A DNA stretch of 64,000 nucleotides from Paraburkholderia aromaticivorans (GTDB taxonomy: Bacteria; Pseudomonadota; Gammaproteobacteria; Burkholderiales; Burkholderiaceae): contig NZ_CP051514.1 in the NCBI RefSeq assembly GCF_012689525.1, positions 434,001 through 498,000 of the forward strand, written 5' to 3'. Within the stretch, counting starts at the first letter, position 1, and each line of letters begins with the position of its first letter. Of this stretch, positions 29,501-37,624 are shown piece by piece. Position numbers and translations under genes: made by a program. The notes below the pieces were generated by a model. That model was not told the origin of the DNA and made no database searches. It saw only the letters and a list, made by a program, of their open reading frames with translations.

Positions 29501-30191
29501 GCTCGCCTTCGACAAATGGGTCGCCGATCGGCGGGCTGCAGGCGTAGACGTCGATAAGGCTCTCAAGGGCAAAACGCCCGACCAAGTTCGCAGGATGATC
29601 AAGAGCCAGCTTGACTGGGTGGCGGAACAGGAGGCGAGGCATGCGCACAATGCCCAGTGGGAGGGTGACATGCTCGATCCGAAGATGACGAACGGCCCCA
29701 AACGGGTGGGCAGCGCGGACGTCTGGACCCGCTGGAACGAGAAACCACCCGCCGAAATCGACGAAGGGATCCGCCTCAATGGCAAAACTGGGGAGCGCAT
29801 CGACCTGTTCGGCGACGACTACCCCGGCATCGACGGGACAATCGGGCAACCACCGCGGCCGCTTCAGCTCAAGGCGGTGCCAGCCTCTGAAGACATCGCA
29901 AACATCCCGCGGGTAGCCGGCAAGGCGCTGACGAATGCGCGCAACTCAGGGTTCTCCCGTGTAGAGGTCAGTATCGAGGCGCCGGGCCGGACCGTGGAAC
30001 AGGTGCGCGACGCGTTCGCTAGAAACCCTACGAAGTTCACCGACAGCACAGGCGTCACCCGCGTTCGCGTATGGTGTGACGATGGCATGTTTGAGCCGAC
30101 GAGCTTCAAACCCGTAATTCCGCCCCCGCGCGTGGAACATGGCCCTGAGAATAACAAGGATAAAGTGCCCGCCGGGGCAGGCGCAGACTGA
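26526..30191 (+). CDS. Large multidomain toxin-like protein, probable contractile-injection-system effector
   Basis: A 1221-residue protein from ATG 26526, with AGGAG at about 26512. Residues 35-55 contain LHHTLGNQHLARLIQ, like the N-terminal leader of proteins loaded into extracellular contractile injection systems. A low-complexity Pro/Ala region extends to about 350. A coiled coil (about 455-520) is followed by repeated amphipathic helices (about 520-700), and hydrophobic segments at about 835-880 and 910-930 could insert in membranes. The last 200 residues form a separate domain with GIDGTIG and LQLKAVP, suggestive of a PD-(D/E)xK-like nuclease. No adjacent immunity or sheath genes are present. 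Confidence 0.65.
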   Translation: MAQPLLTKPREEKAQNQIARRDSLPDATKQSRNLDTIFKLHHTLGNQHLARLIQTNRLRPDGKIVGMRGSPVGGTVNRTANRQHAREANQRENCTSDALDPAEPTLIERGSSLSGGPGRATQIASQMPAGNALSRLCAAASSQAATDDKRDLKEEDDQRPVSPPGRLHSTTAGDPTISRRADGHAPKSGGPAQPTASQPGRTSTVAMPLVGASVGPPQASAPALRADAAPVSTTTPSPTAATGLARSSLSGLVTSLSSMSVATAPTMLNAAGPAVSALGDQLTDKARARSLGTTAPTGLPVGPAPIMPLNPGIPEADDPRPASDADSPGAIGAAEQAGEHQLESGKHAAEPADGDMCVLTLAPTDAPAPIPPLQLEAALPVRGPAPMSAISDQHVSEVLESAYGGWQRAATDGELAKGRDLLNKHDEDVAAQHIDTAGQLRAQNDRESLAQVVVREEARAGIEQDRTTMHVQTTEVIQDYRRSAAAEQAQTQSEIQQAKNDAQQAQAAESNASQPENQDSAWYERAWNAVKSGAQTIGGKIKDAVTKAYQFVKERMTRFFSKVRELVSAGIAKLREIGGHIYQGIRNKLQAALNKINEIARRIGAFAADLMRRLGGVISGLIKRAMSGLLAIVDRITGLWRKVLALAGKVKGYLVMLAKGAMKVVVELIEKTKAVLEKAKGAIQTLIDKAPAKLDEIYQKHIAPRIGGRPVSATVGAAPVASSAQPPSATAQGMTAQRQEAQPALEAAGPDTEETHAEALGRHFHARFEYFRAHWWDVVCDAALEILVPGVAVYRHLPPLWEALKDGWKALMAGQWSQAIDAGLTAGREAMSILSSFIAQASIAVFIVGSVLGTPVVGAAALESIGLATIAIDSAFQLATIDKSLNNLDRRDEDHERLETDYGRVADSSISLMVMLALVLLGAIASKAASSLVRRFPALGRAAEAFKGKVQRGLGLKGKSPAKVTSKLKPLDPLPAEALDLPIRKDLLPREQLAFDKWVADRRAAGVDVDKALKGKTPDQVRRMIKSQLDWVAEQEARHAHNAQWEGDMLDPKMTNGPKRVGSADVWTRWNEKPPAEIDEGIRLNGKTGERIDLFGDDYPGIDGTIGQPPRPLQLKAVPASEDIANIPRVAGKALTNARNSGFSRVEVSIEAPGRTVEQVRDAFARNPTKFTDSTGVTRVRVWCDDGMFEPTSFKPVIPPPRVEHGPENNKDKVPAGAGAD

Positions 30192-30247
30192 AAGCCTATC
30201 GGCGCACACTATAAACACTGGCCTAAACGAACAGCCGAACAGGCGAG

Positions 30248-30461
30248 ATGCCCATGGCTGTCTTCTACGTAGGCGCGACGGTGGACTCGCAAGGTCGCCT
30301 TGTTGTGCGCAAGCAGTTGAGACGCACAGAAGTACTCCTGTATTTCGCGAAGCTTGAGCCGTGCGTGGTCGGCATGGAAGCGTATGGGTCGTTGTACTAC
30401 TGGGGCCGGGAGCTCGCAAAGCTCGGGCACACCGTGCGCCTGATCGCCCCGCAGTTCGTAC
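30248..30461 (+). pseudogene. IS110-family transposase, N-terminal fragment
   Basis: About 71 residues of the RuvC-like DEDD domain of IS110 transposases: AVFYVGATVDSQGRLVVRKQ, CVVGMEAYGSLYYWGRELAKLGH and VRLIAPQFV. Homologues continue with the rest of the DEDD domain and a C-terminal Ser domain. Here the gene ends at an inserted IS6-family element at 30462, and the remainder is not found on its far side. Confidence 0.8.
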
Positions 30462-31301
30462 GGCTCTGTCGCGATAGGCCGAAGGGGTAAAATCCGGTGC
30501 AGACGAAATTCCCCGAATGGCACGATGAAGAAGAGGCAGACTCCGCGAAAGGCACTGGCCTCGGGCATAGCCAAAGTTCTGAAGCGACTTCAGTATCCGC
30601 TCGAAGTGATATTGGTCTGCGTGGGATGGTACGTGGCCTACTCGCTGAGTCTGCGTGATCTCGAGAAAATGATGGCTGAGCGCGGTATTTCAGTCAACCA
30701 TCCGACCGTGCACCGCTGGGTGATCAAGCTGGTGCCGTTGCTCGAGAAAATGTTTCGCAAACACAAAAGGCCGGTCGGCAAAAGCTGGCGGATGGACGAG
30801 ACCTACCTCAAGATCACGGGTCAGTGGAAGTATCTCTACCGCGCCGTGGACAAGGCCGGCAACACCATCGACTTCCTGCTGCGCGCCCATCGCGACAAGC
30901 CTGCAGCGCGCCGCTTCTTCGAGAAAGCGATTGGCCAGAACGGCGCCCCGCAGACGGTCAACATAGATAAGAGCGGTGCAAATCTGGCCGCCATCCAGGC
31001 GATCAACGCCGCACGCGAAACACCTATCCGCGTCCGTCAGGTCAGGTATCTGAACAACTGCATCGAGCAGGACCACCGGGCCATCAAACGCCGAACCCGA
31101 CCCATGCTCGGCTTCAAGGATTTTCGTTGTGCACGCATCATTCTGGGCGGCATTGAGGTAATGCATATGATCCGCAAGGGGCAAATGAAATGCGCCAAAG
31201 GGACCGGCGCGTCCGCCGCACAGCAATTCTATCCCCTCGCCTCATAAACGATCGCGCCCGGTACACTGCGCCCGCCCCTCCGTCCTTATCGCGACAGAGC
31301 C
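30462..31301 (+). mobile_element. IS6-family element, complete
   Basis: An 840-bp element with 15-bp exact inverted repeats GGCTCTGTCGCGATA (30462-30476) and complement (31287-31301). It contains one transposase gene. The flanks share no 8-bp duplication and the rest of the interrupted IS110 gene is absent beyond 31301, pointing to a deletion next to the element. Confidence 0.88.
30525..31247 (+). CDS. IS6-family transposase
   Basis: An intact 240-residue DDE transposase. The helix-turn-helix is in YPLEVILVCVGWYVAYSLSLRD and VNHPTVHRWVIKL. The catalytic triad is D in WRMDETYLKI, D in VNIDKSGAN and E in CIEQDHRAIKRR. The terminal GGIEVMHMIRKGQM is usual for the family. It differs clearly from the IS6-type transposase at 22512, so two IS6 types are present in the window. 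Movement is replicative through cointegrates. Confidence 0.95.
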   Translation: MKKRQTPRKALASGIAKVLKRLQYPLEVILVCVGWYVAYSLSLRDLEKMMAERGISVNHPTVHRWVIKLVPLLEKMFRKHKRPVGKSWRMDETYLKITGQWKYLYRAVDKAGNTIDFLLRAHRDKPAARRFFEKAIGQNGAPQTVNIDKSGANLAAIQAINAARETPIRVRQVRYLNNCIEQDHRAIKRRTRPMLGFKDFRCARIILGGIEVMHMIRKGQMKCAKGTGASAAQQFYPLAS

Positions 31302-31596
31302 GCGAATCTTCCACCAATGCAAGTGATGGCTAATACAGGCTTGCCGGGCGCGAGCGAGTTCGTCATGGATGATGGCGAGAGCCTCGTCGCGGCCCGGTCC
31401 ATGTGAACACATCACCACGTCGATATCGACGGCGACCAAACCCTGGTACCCGCGTTCAGCCGGTCGCGTATCGCCGACTTGTCGGATTGGACGTGCAATA
31501 GAACGACGCTAGCGGTAATTACGGAGCTCGGGCCGCCGGCTTGAACACAGGTCAAGGCACTCGTGCGGCCTTTGAACGTCAGCCGACTGGCCGCCT
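31302..31596 (-). other. Possible gene fragment between IS6 and pentapeptide gene
   Basis: On the minus strand two frames join into plausible sequence: TCVQAGGPSSVITASVVLLHVQ then, after a shift near 31445, LVAVDIDVVMCSHGP and EALAIIHDELARARQ. This looks like the end of a decayed gene of unknown family, cut by the IS6 element. Confidence 0.3.
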
Positions 31597-32643
31597 TCAG
31601 AGCGGTTCTGATGGCCATGCCGCCGGCCGTGCCACGCCCCACGGCAGGTGTGTCGACGCATCGCCGTTCGCGCTCGCGAGCTGGGCCTCTCCGGGCCCTG
31701 TTGCACCCCCCAGGTTGGCTCCTTGGAGATGCGCGCCCATGAGGATGGCTCCTTCGAGGTGCGCGCCACGAAGGGTAGCTCTTTGGAGATTTGCGCTTAC
31801 CAGGTCGGCTCCTTCAAGATACGCGCCTGAGAGGATGGCTCCTTCGAGGTGCGCGTTTGAGAGGTGGGCTCCTTCGAGATGCGCTTTGCTGAGGTCGGCG
31901 CCTTCGAGATGCGCGTAAGAGAGTTGGACTCCTTTGAGATGCGCAAGGGAAAGCCCTGCGCGTCTGAGGTCGGTGCCTCGCAGATTAATCCGCCACCCCA
32001 TGTGTATTTCGCGTTCGTAGTTTACCTTTTCGCGTCGGCCGATGACGGACAGCACGGCCGCAACGTCGGTCGGTATTCCGTAGTCGCCCGGCTGCGCGCC
32101 TGGTGCCTCGGAGGGGCAAACCACGGATTCTGAAGCTTCCTTGCTCGGCTCCGTCCAGTGCGCTTTGTCGCGAACGAATGCGGTCAGCGTCTCAAGGACG
32201 GGCCAGTAGTATTCTGGGCTTTCCCGCGAGATCCGCTCCATCGTATAGATAGCGCCGAGCCGGACCGCGAGCTTTTCGTTCCCGAGCTGATCTGTGGCCT
32301 TGCTGAAGTTCTCGGTGATGCGCCGCTGGCGGTCGGCTTCGGTCTGTTGCTCATGGCGCAACCTAGCCGTCTTCGCCTGCCGCAAGGCCGCCCCCGCCAC
32401 CACCGCGGCGCCTGCGAAAGTTCCGAGTGGCGTGATGTCATCACGGTTTAGGTGATACCAGTGCCATGCGTCCGCCCATGCGACGGGGTTGACGAAAAGC
32501 CTAAGACCGAGGGCCAAGACGACGATGCTGGACCAAACTAGCGTGCGTCGGATCAGACCGAGTTGCCGCCATTCATAGCTGATGCAGCTTGCTCTTAACG
32601 CGGCCAACGATTCTGCAAAGCGATGGAGCATTGTAGTCTTCAT
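31597..32643 (-). CDS. Membrane-anchored pentapeptide-repeat protein
   Basis: A 348-residue protein. Two hydrophobic segments (about residues 35-52 and 72-90) give an N-terminal membrane anchor. A helical charged linker follows (RLRHEQQTEADRQRRI, NFSKATDQLGNEKLAVRLGAIYTMERIS), as in many bacterial pentapeptide proteins. Between about 215 and 315 there are roughly twenty A(D/N/H)LxG-type pentapeptides (RGTDLRRAGLSLAHLKG, GADLSKAHLEGAHL), which fold as a right-handed beta-helix. The last 35 residues lose the repeat and may be altered sequence from decay. Function unknown; partner or DNA-mimic roles are known in the family. Confidence 0.8.
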   Translation of the reverse strand: MKTTMLHRFAESLAALRASCISYEWRQLGLIRRTLVWSSIVVLALGLRLFVNPVAWADAWHWYHLNRDDITPLGTFAGAAVVAGAALRQAKTARLRHEQQTEADRQRRITENFSKATDQLGNEKLAVRLGAIYTMERISRESPEYYWPVLETLTAFVRDKAHWTEPSKEASESVVCPSEAPGAQPGDYGIPTDVAAVLSVIGRREKVNYEREIHMGWRINLRGTDLRRAGLSLAHLKGVQLSYAHLEGADLSKAHLEGAHLSNAHLEGAILSGAYLEGADLVSANLQRATLRGAHLEGAILMGAHLQGANLGGATGPGEAQLASANGDASTHLPWGVARPAAWPSEPL

Positions 32644-32899
32644 GTTATAACCTTCTTCTGGCCACCGGGCCTAGCTTGAGCGCCCTGCGACGCGTCGGCC
32701 CGGGCCGGGGGTACACCGATCGCATTATCGGAAGCCGGCGACTTTTCGAGCAGACAGCAGGCAGACCCGCTGATCATTCGGGGCGCATTTGCTAGCAGTC
32801 CGTGAGAAAGCGAACGCATATTGCACCGCAGATGGCGAATAAAGACGGAGCGGAAACGCTCGCGAAGGCGGGCGCCGATGACCCGCGCCCGGGACGATG

Positions 32900-33028
32900 T
32901 TACGCCGCCAGCAGCTCGAAGCGAAAACGCTTGTCTGGGATCGTCTGCGTGCCGTCTTGGGTCGTAAAGCTTAGATATGGGCCGCGCGCGTCATCGCGCG
33001 GGTTGGTGATGGTGAAGGTTTTGTCCAT
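32900..33028 (-). CDS. Very small hypothetical protein (42 residues)
   Basis: Starts at ATG 33028 after ACGGAGACGCC, a good ribosome binding site. The sequence MDKTFTITNPRDDARG, then YLSFTTQDGTQTIPD, looks like a compact beta fold. A longer frame upstream to 33115 lacks a start signal. It stands alone between spacers, so it is not tied to an operon. Confidence 0.5.
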   Translation of the reverse strand: MDKTFTITNPRDDARGPYLSFTTQDGTQTIPDKRFRFELLAA

Positions 33029-33662
33029 GGTGGCGTCTCCGTTGCGCGTCCGTCGGCACGCAATACTGCTGACGGTTGTTACTAGGATATTTTGTATCCG
33101 GGAGCCCGGCGACATTTGCGACGAAAGTTAGGGCGACCAGCCGCAAGAAGTCGGCAGCAAAAACCATTTTGAGCAACGCGTCTGCCAACTGCAGCAACCG
33201 TCTGGAACTGTTCTCGTGCCAAGTGTGGCCTTTCACCATCCGCCGACTTTAAGGGCATATTGTCGCCGTCGGATGAATAGATCACTTCTTCCGCACGCGC
33301 ATTTTGGGGCTGGGAATCGTTCGGATCCAAATATACGCAGAAAAACGATGCCAGTCAGTTGGCGCGTCACGGCTCGGATGAAATGAGCGCGAATGGCCGT
33401 TGCAACCTGAATGAGGCCGTAGAGGCGGCGGGTTCTACTTCAGTAGTGGGTCGGCTGCAGCCGATCGCCTGCTCACGGGTTTCGACTTACGTGTCCCCAT
33501 CGCGTGGGACAGCAACCGGCCACTTCCAGCCGTTCGCCTGTGGTCTCAGACGGACATTCGAATGTCGGCTCGATTCACATAGCGGACCAATGGCAGCCAG
33601 TCATGCTCGTCGGGTCACTGGCCCTTGGCACAAAGTAGCTCGTCAGTTTTTTGCTTGCGCCG
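33029..33662. other. Spacer containing a dispersed repeat
   Basis: No convincing gene. The part from about 33430 to 33640 has the look of a degenerate intergenic repeat (CAGCCG and GGCCACTTCCAGCCG segments). It includes CGGACATTCGAATG at 33551-33564, followed by TCGGCTC, which recurs near 37350. Confidence 0.4.
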
Positions 33663-34538
33663 TTAACGCGCGGCGTGCGCATGCTCGCGCAGCTCACCGG
33701 GAATCAAAGCGCGCTCGAGGCCACCATCGCTGAGCCATGCACGCGTCTTCTGCGCAGCTCGGTCGATCAGTTGCGCGCACTGCGTATAGTCGTAAGGCGA
33801 GACATCGAGTGGACACAACGGCGGAACGACATAGATCTGCACACGCGTCGAATAAAACTCAAGGTCGCGCACGAGCTGGCGTGCGATGACGAGCGTCAGC
33901 GCATGCAGGGCCTGCGCGATCGCGCTACGCGGCGGCGCATGCAACGCACACGCGAAGCCGGCCGGTAGCACGATGATGCGCGTCGCACCGAGCGCAACCG
34001 CCACCGAGATAGGCGTGTTGTTGGCGACGCCGCCATCGATGAGATCCACACCGTCGATACGCACCGGCGGGAACACGCCGGGAATCGCTGCGCTCGCCAA
34101 CACTGCGTTCACCACAGGACCGGTAGAAAGAACGATTTCGTCGCCGGTAAGCATATCGGTCGCGGCGATGTGAAGCGGCAAGGTCGCCTGCTCGATCCGC
34201 TCATACGACAGATGCGTCTCCAGCAGCTGACGCAACGCGTTCGCCTCAACGAGGTGCGCACGACTGCGCAGGATCATCGCGAGCAGCCCGAGCATGGAAA
34301 GCGGCATGATGTCCTGCCGCCGGATCTTGCACCAGAGCGCTTCGAGCATTGCTACGCCCCCGCCGTCCGGTTGTCCGGCGAAATACGCTGCGTTGATCGC
34401 GCCTGCGGAGGCGCCCACCACGCAGCCCGGATGCTCACCGCGTTCGAGCAGTTCGCGCAGCATGCCAACCTCGATCGCGCCAAGGCTGCCACCGCCAGCG
34501 AACACGAAAGCGGTCAAACCCGAAAGATGGGAGTTCAT
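33663..34538 (-). CDS. Patatin-like phospholipase
   Basis: A 291-residue serine hydrolase of the patatin family that should cleave acyl chains from lipids with a Ser-Asp dyad. The oxyanion-hole loop GGGSLG is at residues 15-20, the nucleophile is Ser44 in GASAG, and the Asp is in LIDGGVANNTP at about residue 175. No signal peptide is visible, so it is cytosolic or secreted by a special route. Length fits single-domain bacterial patatins. It is divergent from the IS701 element C and has no operon partner. Confidence 0.93.
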   Translation of the reverse strand: MNSHLSGLTAFVFAGGGSLGAIEVGMLRELLERGEHPGCVVGASAGAINAAYFAGQPDGGGVAMLEALWCKIRRQDIMPLSMLGLLAMILRSRAHLVEANALRQLLETHLSYERIEQATLPLHIAATDMLTGDEIVLSTGPVVNAVLASAAIPGVFPPVRIDGVDLIDGGVANNTPISVAVALGATRIIVLPAGFACALHAPPRSAIAQALHALTLVIARQLVRDLEFYSTRVQIYVVPPLCPLDVSPYDYTQCAQLIDRAAQKTRAWLSDGGLERALIPGELREHAHAAR

Positions 34539-34801
34539 GGCTTATTCGAAACGTCTGCCCGCGGTCAACGCCAATTGTTGGTGCCAGTTGCGCCGGCAGC
34601 AGCATGCTGAGGCAACCGCATACAAGCGCCTGTCTGGCGCATCCAACACAGCCTCAGCAATTAACCGCCGCGAGGTCTTCGTCCTTTGATCAGATCCAGC
34701 AGTTCAGTCTGCATGGTAGGCCCCTTTCAAGGTGTCCACCAAACGTCGGTAAGATCAGACGAGATCCCTTGGCTTTTCTGGCAAGCGGACATCCGCGTTA
34801 A

Positions 34802-36300
34802 TCTTACTGTGTCATTAAATAAAAGCGTTTTCCCAGACTTCGGCAGCATGGACACGCGTCGAGCCCGGCGACCAGCCGGACCGTAAGTTCGTAGCGAATA
34901 GTGGCAATCGAGTCAGCCGTGTGGCGCTGTGCGCGCCGGACTTCCCCGTGCAATGTAATCGTCGGGAAGGCCAGGTGTCTGGCGTGCTGCGAAGTTTTTT
35001 TTGGCGCTGACCGCGGTACCGGTAGCGAGACGCTCTGAGAGCAGGAACCCGTAGGCCGCAATCGCCAGTGCGGCGTGGTGGTGAAACCCACGCCACCCCC
35101 GGCCTTCATAGTGTCCCAGCCCCAGCTCCTGCTTCAGATCCTGGTAGTCACGTTCGATGCGCCAGCGCATGTGTGCGTGCGCCACGAGCTGCTCAAGCGT
35201 AGTATCGGCCGGCAGGTTGGACAGATAGTATTTCAGCGGGTCAGCGTCGCCGGCTGGCCACTCGATGAGCAGCCATTGCTCGGGGCGCAACCTCGCCTTG
35301 CCGGTATTGCCGCCCGCGTGACGCACGCGCACTGCGGCGAAACGCCCGCTGAGTGTTTCGTTCGAACCCTCCCGCCAGCTGAGCGTGGTGAAGGCTGTAG
35401 CAGGCAGTAAATGCGCCAGCTCCTTCACGCTCACCGGCTGCCGGGCGCGTGTGCGGCGCGGCACCGCCGGCGGGCGGCCCATGCCGCCATAAGGTTTCGG
35501 CGGCAACGGTTCGACGCCCGGTGGCCAGACCACGAGAGCCGAGGTGATGCCGACCACATAAGGCAATCCCAGATCGTCCAGACGTTGCCGGAAGGCGTTG
35601 TCTATTCCATAGCCTGCATCGGCCAGTACGCAATGTCGGGGCGCACCCGCAGCCAGCAGGGCCTCGATCTGTCGCAAGGCAATCTGCACCTTCGTCTCAA
35701 ACCCGATCTGCGCGGGAATGCCGCCTTTCTCGCGCCGCTCATCATCCTCAGCCCATTCGCGCGGCACGTAAAGCTGCCACGCAACCGGAATGCTGGCCTG
35801 CTCACAGGCCAGTGACACACTGACCGCGATCTGGCAATTATCCTGTTTGCCCAGCACTCCGCAGTATTGACGCGCAACGCCTACTGAATGGCGGCCCTTC
35901 TTTGGAAATCCCGTATCGTCCACGATCCAGAAGCCGCCGCCGGAAAAATCCATCCGGGGTACGACCCACTGGCTGACCCGCCGAAGTAGCTCCTCGTCCG
36001 ACCAGTCGGCCTTGGCCACAAAGTGGTGCAGTGCCTGATGCCGGGCGCTGGCGTGAAGCGGATCCACGCTTGCGGCCATCGGCTCGACACTCTTGCGCGT
36101 CAACGGCAACATCAGGCCTGTGCAGTAGGCCTTCAGTCCTGAGTGGCGATCCGCATGACCCAGGCCGCCAGCCAGATGCTCAATGTACTGCTCAAACCGC
36201 GTCTGTGCGTCCATTGCTTCTCGCTTTATGCCTGGGTATCCTCATTATATGTAGGCAAACACAGTAATATCACAATTGTTACGTTTATGACACAGTAAGA
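34802..36300 (-). mobile_element. IS701-family element C
   Basis: A 1499-bp element with inverted repeats TCTTACTGTGTCA (34802-34814) and complement (36288-36300). TTAA flanks both ends (34798-34801 and 36301-36304), the expected 4-bp duplication. With CTAG at elements A and B the targets fit a YTAR pattern. Confidence 0.88.
34804..36214 (-). CDS. IS701-family transposase C (A8 slippage predicted)
   Basis: The unshifted product is 433 residues, ATG 36214 to a stop at 34913. The core has WIVDDTGFPKKGRHSVGVARQY, VLADAGYGIDN, and MRWRIERDYQDLKQELGLGHYEGR. An A8 run (34995-35002) precedes the C-terminus. With one A removed, the frame reads TSQHARHLAFPTITLHG, RAQRHTADSIATIRYEL, DACPCCRSLG, and stops at TAA 34804-34806 inside the terminal repeat. 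The shifted tail shares RAQRHxADSIA and a Cys-x-Cys-Cys/Cys-x-x-Cys end with transposase B, strong evidence that it is translated. Confidence 0.87.
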
Positions 36301-36550
36301 TTAAGGTGCTGCGCGGCCTCTGGTGGCAATTCTCGACCGTCCAGGGACTTGCCCGCTGCCGAAGACGCGGTCGACCGTCGGACCCAGGAAGCTGTCATTG
36401 AAGTGGACCCGGTTCCAGTGGCCGGAGCGGGTCGTTTTGCGACGATCGCCTGCCACTAACGTGCTTTATTTCCTGTTTTCTAAAGCGACCCCTTTCTCGC
36501 CGCGTGCCGACCACACTCCGTCGTCATAATATTGTGAATACGGGGGCAAC

Positions 36551-37153
36551 ATGAAACATGGACTGGTAGTTGGGCTGCTGTGCGGCGCGCTGCTTGCCGG
36601 TTGCATGTCGGCCGGGGTCGAAGTGAGGCCTGAACAGATGTCGAGCTTCAGGCGTGGCGTGACGACCCTGCAAGACGTGACAGCCACGCTCGGCCCGGCG
36701 TCGGTGCAGACCGCGCTGGACGACGGTTCGACGTTGCTCGTCTAGATGTTCGTGACGTCGAGGCCGCATCCTGAGAGCTTTCTTCCGTTCATCGGGGCGC
36801 TGGTTGGCGGTGCCGACACGCGGTCGTCGGCGGCGGTGTTCCTGTTCGATACGCACGGCGTCCTCAAGAGTGCAAGCACCACGACCTCGAATGTCGGCAC
36901 GGGCCTGAGCACCGACCTGCACAGCGCGCCGGTGCCAGGCGCTGAGCCGCCCGTCTTGGTCAAGAGCATTCAGCCACCCGCGGTGCAGAGCATCGAGCCG
37001 CTTCCGGAGGAGGAAGTCCAGCCGGCCCCGAAAACAGTGTCGAACTGCCATCAGAACAAAGCGTCCAGCCGGCTCCGAACAGGTAGCGACGGACCTCAGC
37101 GATTCGTCACCAATGAGTGTCCGCTGCAAGTCGATGCGATGGGAAGACCGTGA
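36551..37153 (+). pseudogene. Lipoprotein gene with an in-frame amber codon
   Basis: Starts with a lipoprotein signal peptide (KHGLVVGLLCGALLAGC, Cys18). A segment like SmpA/OmlA small domains follows (MSSFRRGVTTLQDVTATLGPA). At 36743-36745 TAG interrupts GSTLLV. The same frame continues at once with MFVTSRPHPESFLPFIGALVGGAD and FLFDTHGVLKS, the expected rest of the domain, then a proline-rich tail. The interrupted codon is probably a former Tyr (TAC/TAT). Either the gene is dead or a short lipopeptide is made. The C-terminal region after about 37060 looks degenerate. Confidence 0.65.
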
Positions 37154-37624
37154 AGCCAAGGCTGCGCTCGAAGGCCAGCCCCACCGGCCCTTGCAGCTTG
37201 AACGCGGCCTTTGCCACGATCTCGGGCCGAGCGGCCGAAGTAGTTCGATGGTTTCTGCTGATCGCATAGATTCCTACCACCGCAATTCTAGAGCGCAAAC
37301 AGGGCCGCCGGGTTTCGGCCACTAGCAGCCGATCAGCTTTGCGGAAGCTCGGACATTCGAATGGCGGCTCCGCTCAGTCAGCGGTCCTCCCCGAAATGGG
37401 GCACTAGCTCGGTCATCGCCGGCCTTACCCAGTATTCAGAGAAATCGGTGCAGCAGATTGTCTGCTGAGACATTCGCAGCTCGGCAGCCGCGAACCTTAT
37501 GGATCATGTAACGGGTTTGCGTGTTTGTGGAGTAAATCAGCCAACAGGGGCAGGCACACCGACATGGAGCGGGGCATGCATGCACCTTATCACTCAAGCG
37601 GTGTATGTCGACTGAGGCGCCGTA
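37154..37624. other. Spacer with second copy of a dispersed repeat
   Basis: No gene recognised. CGGACATTCGAATG at 37350-37363, followed by GCGGCTC, matches 33551-33564, and the preceding CAGCCGATC segments are also shared, so this is part of a degenerate interspersed repeat. Confidence 0.4.
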
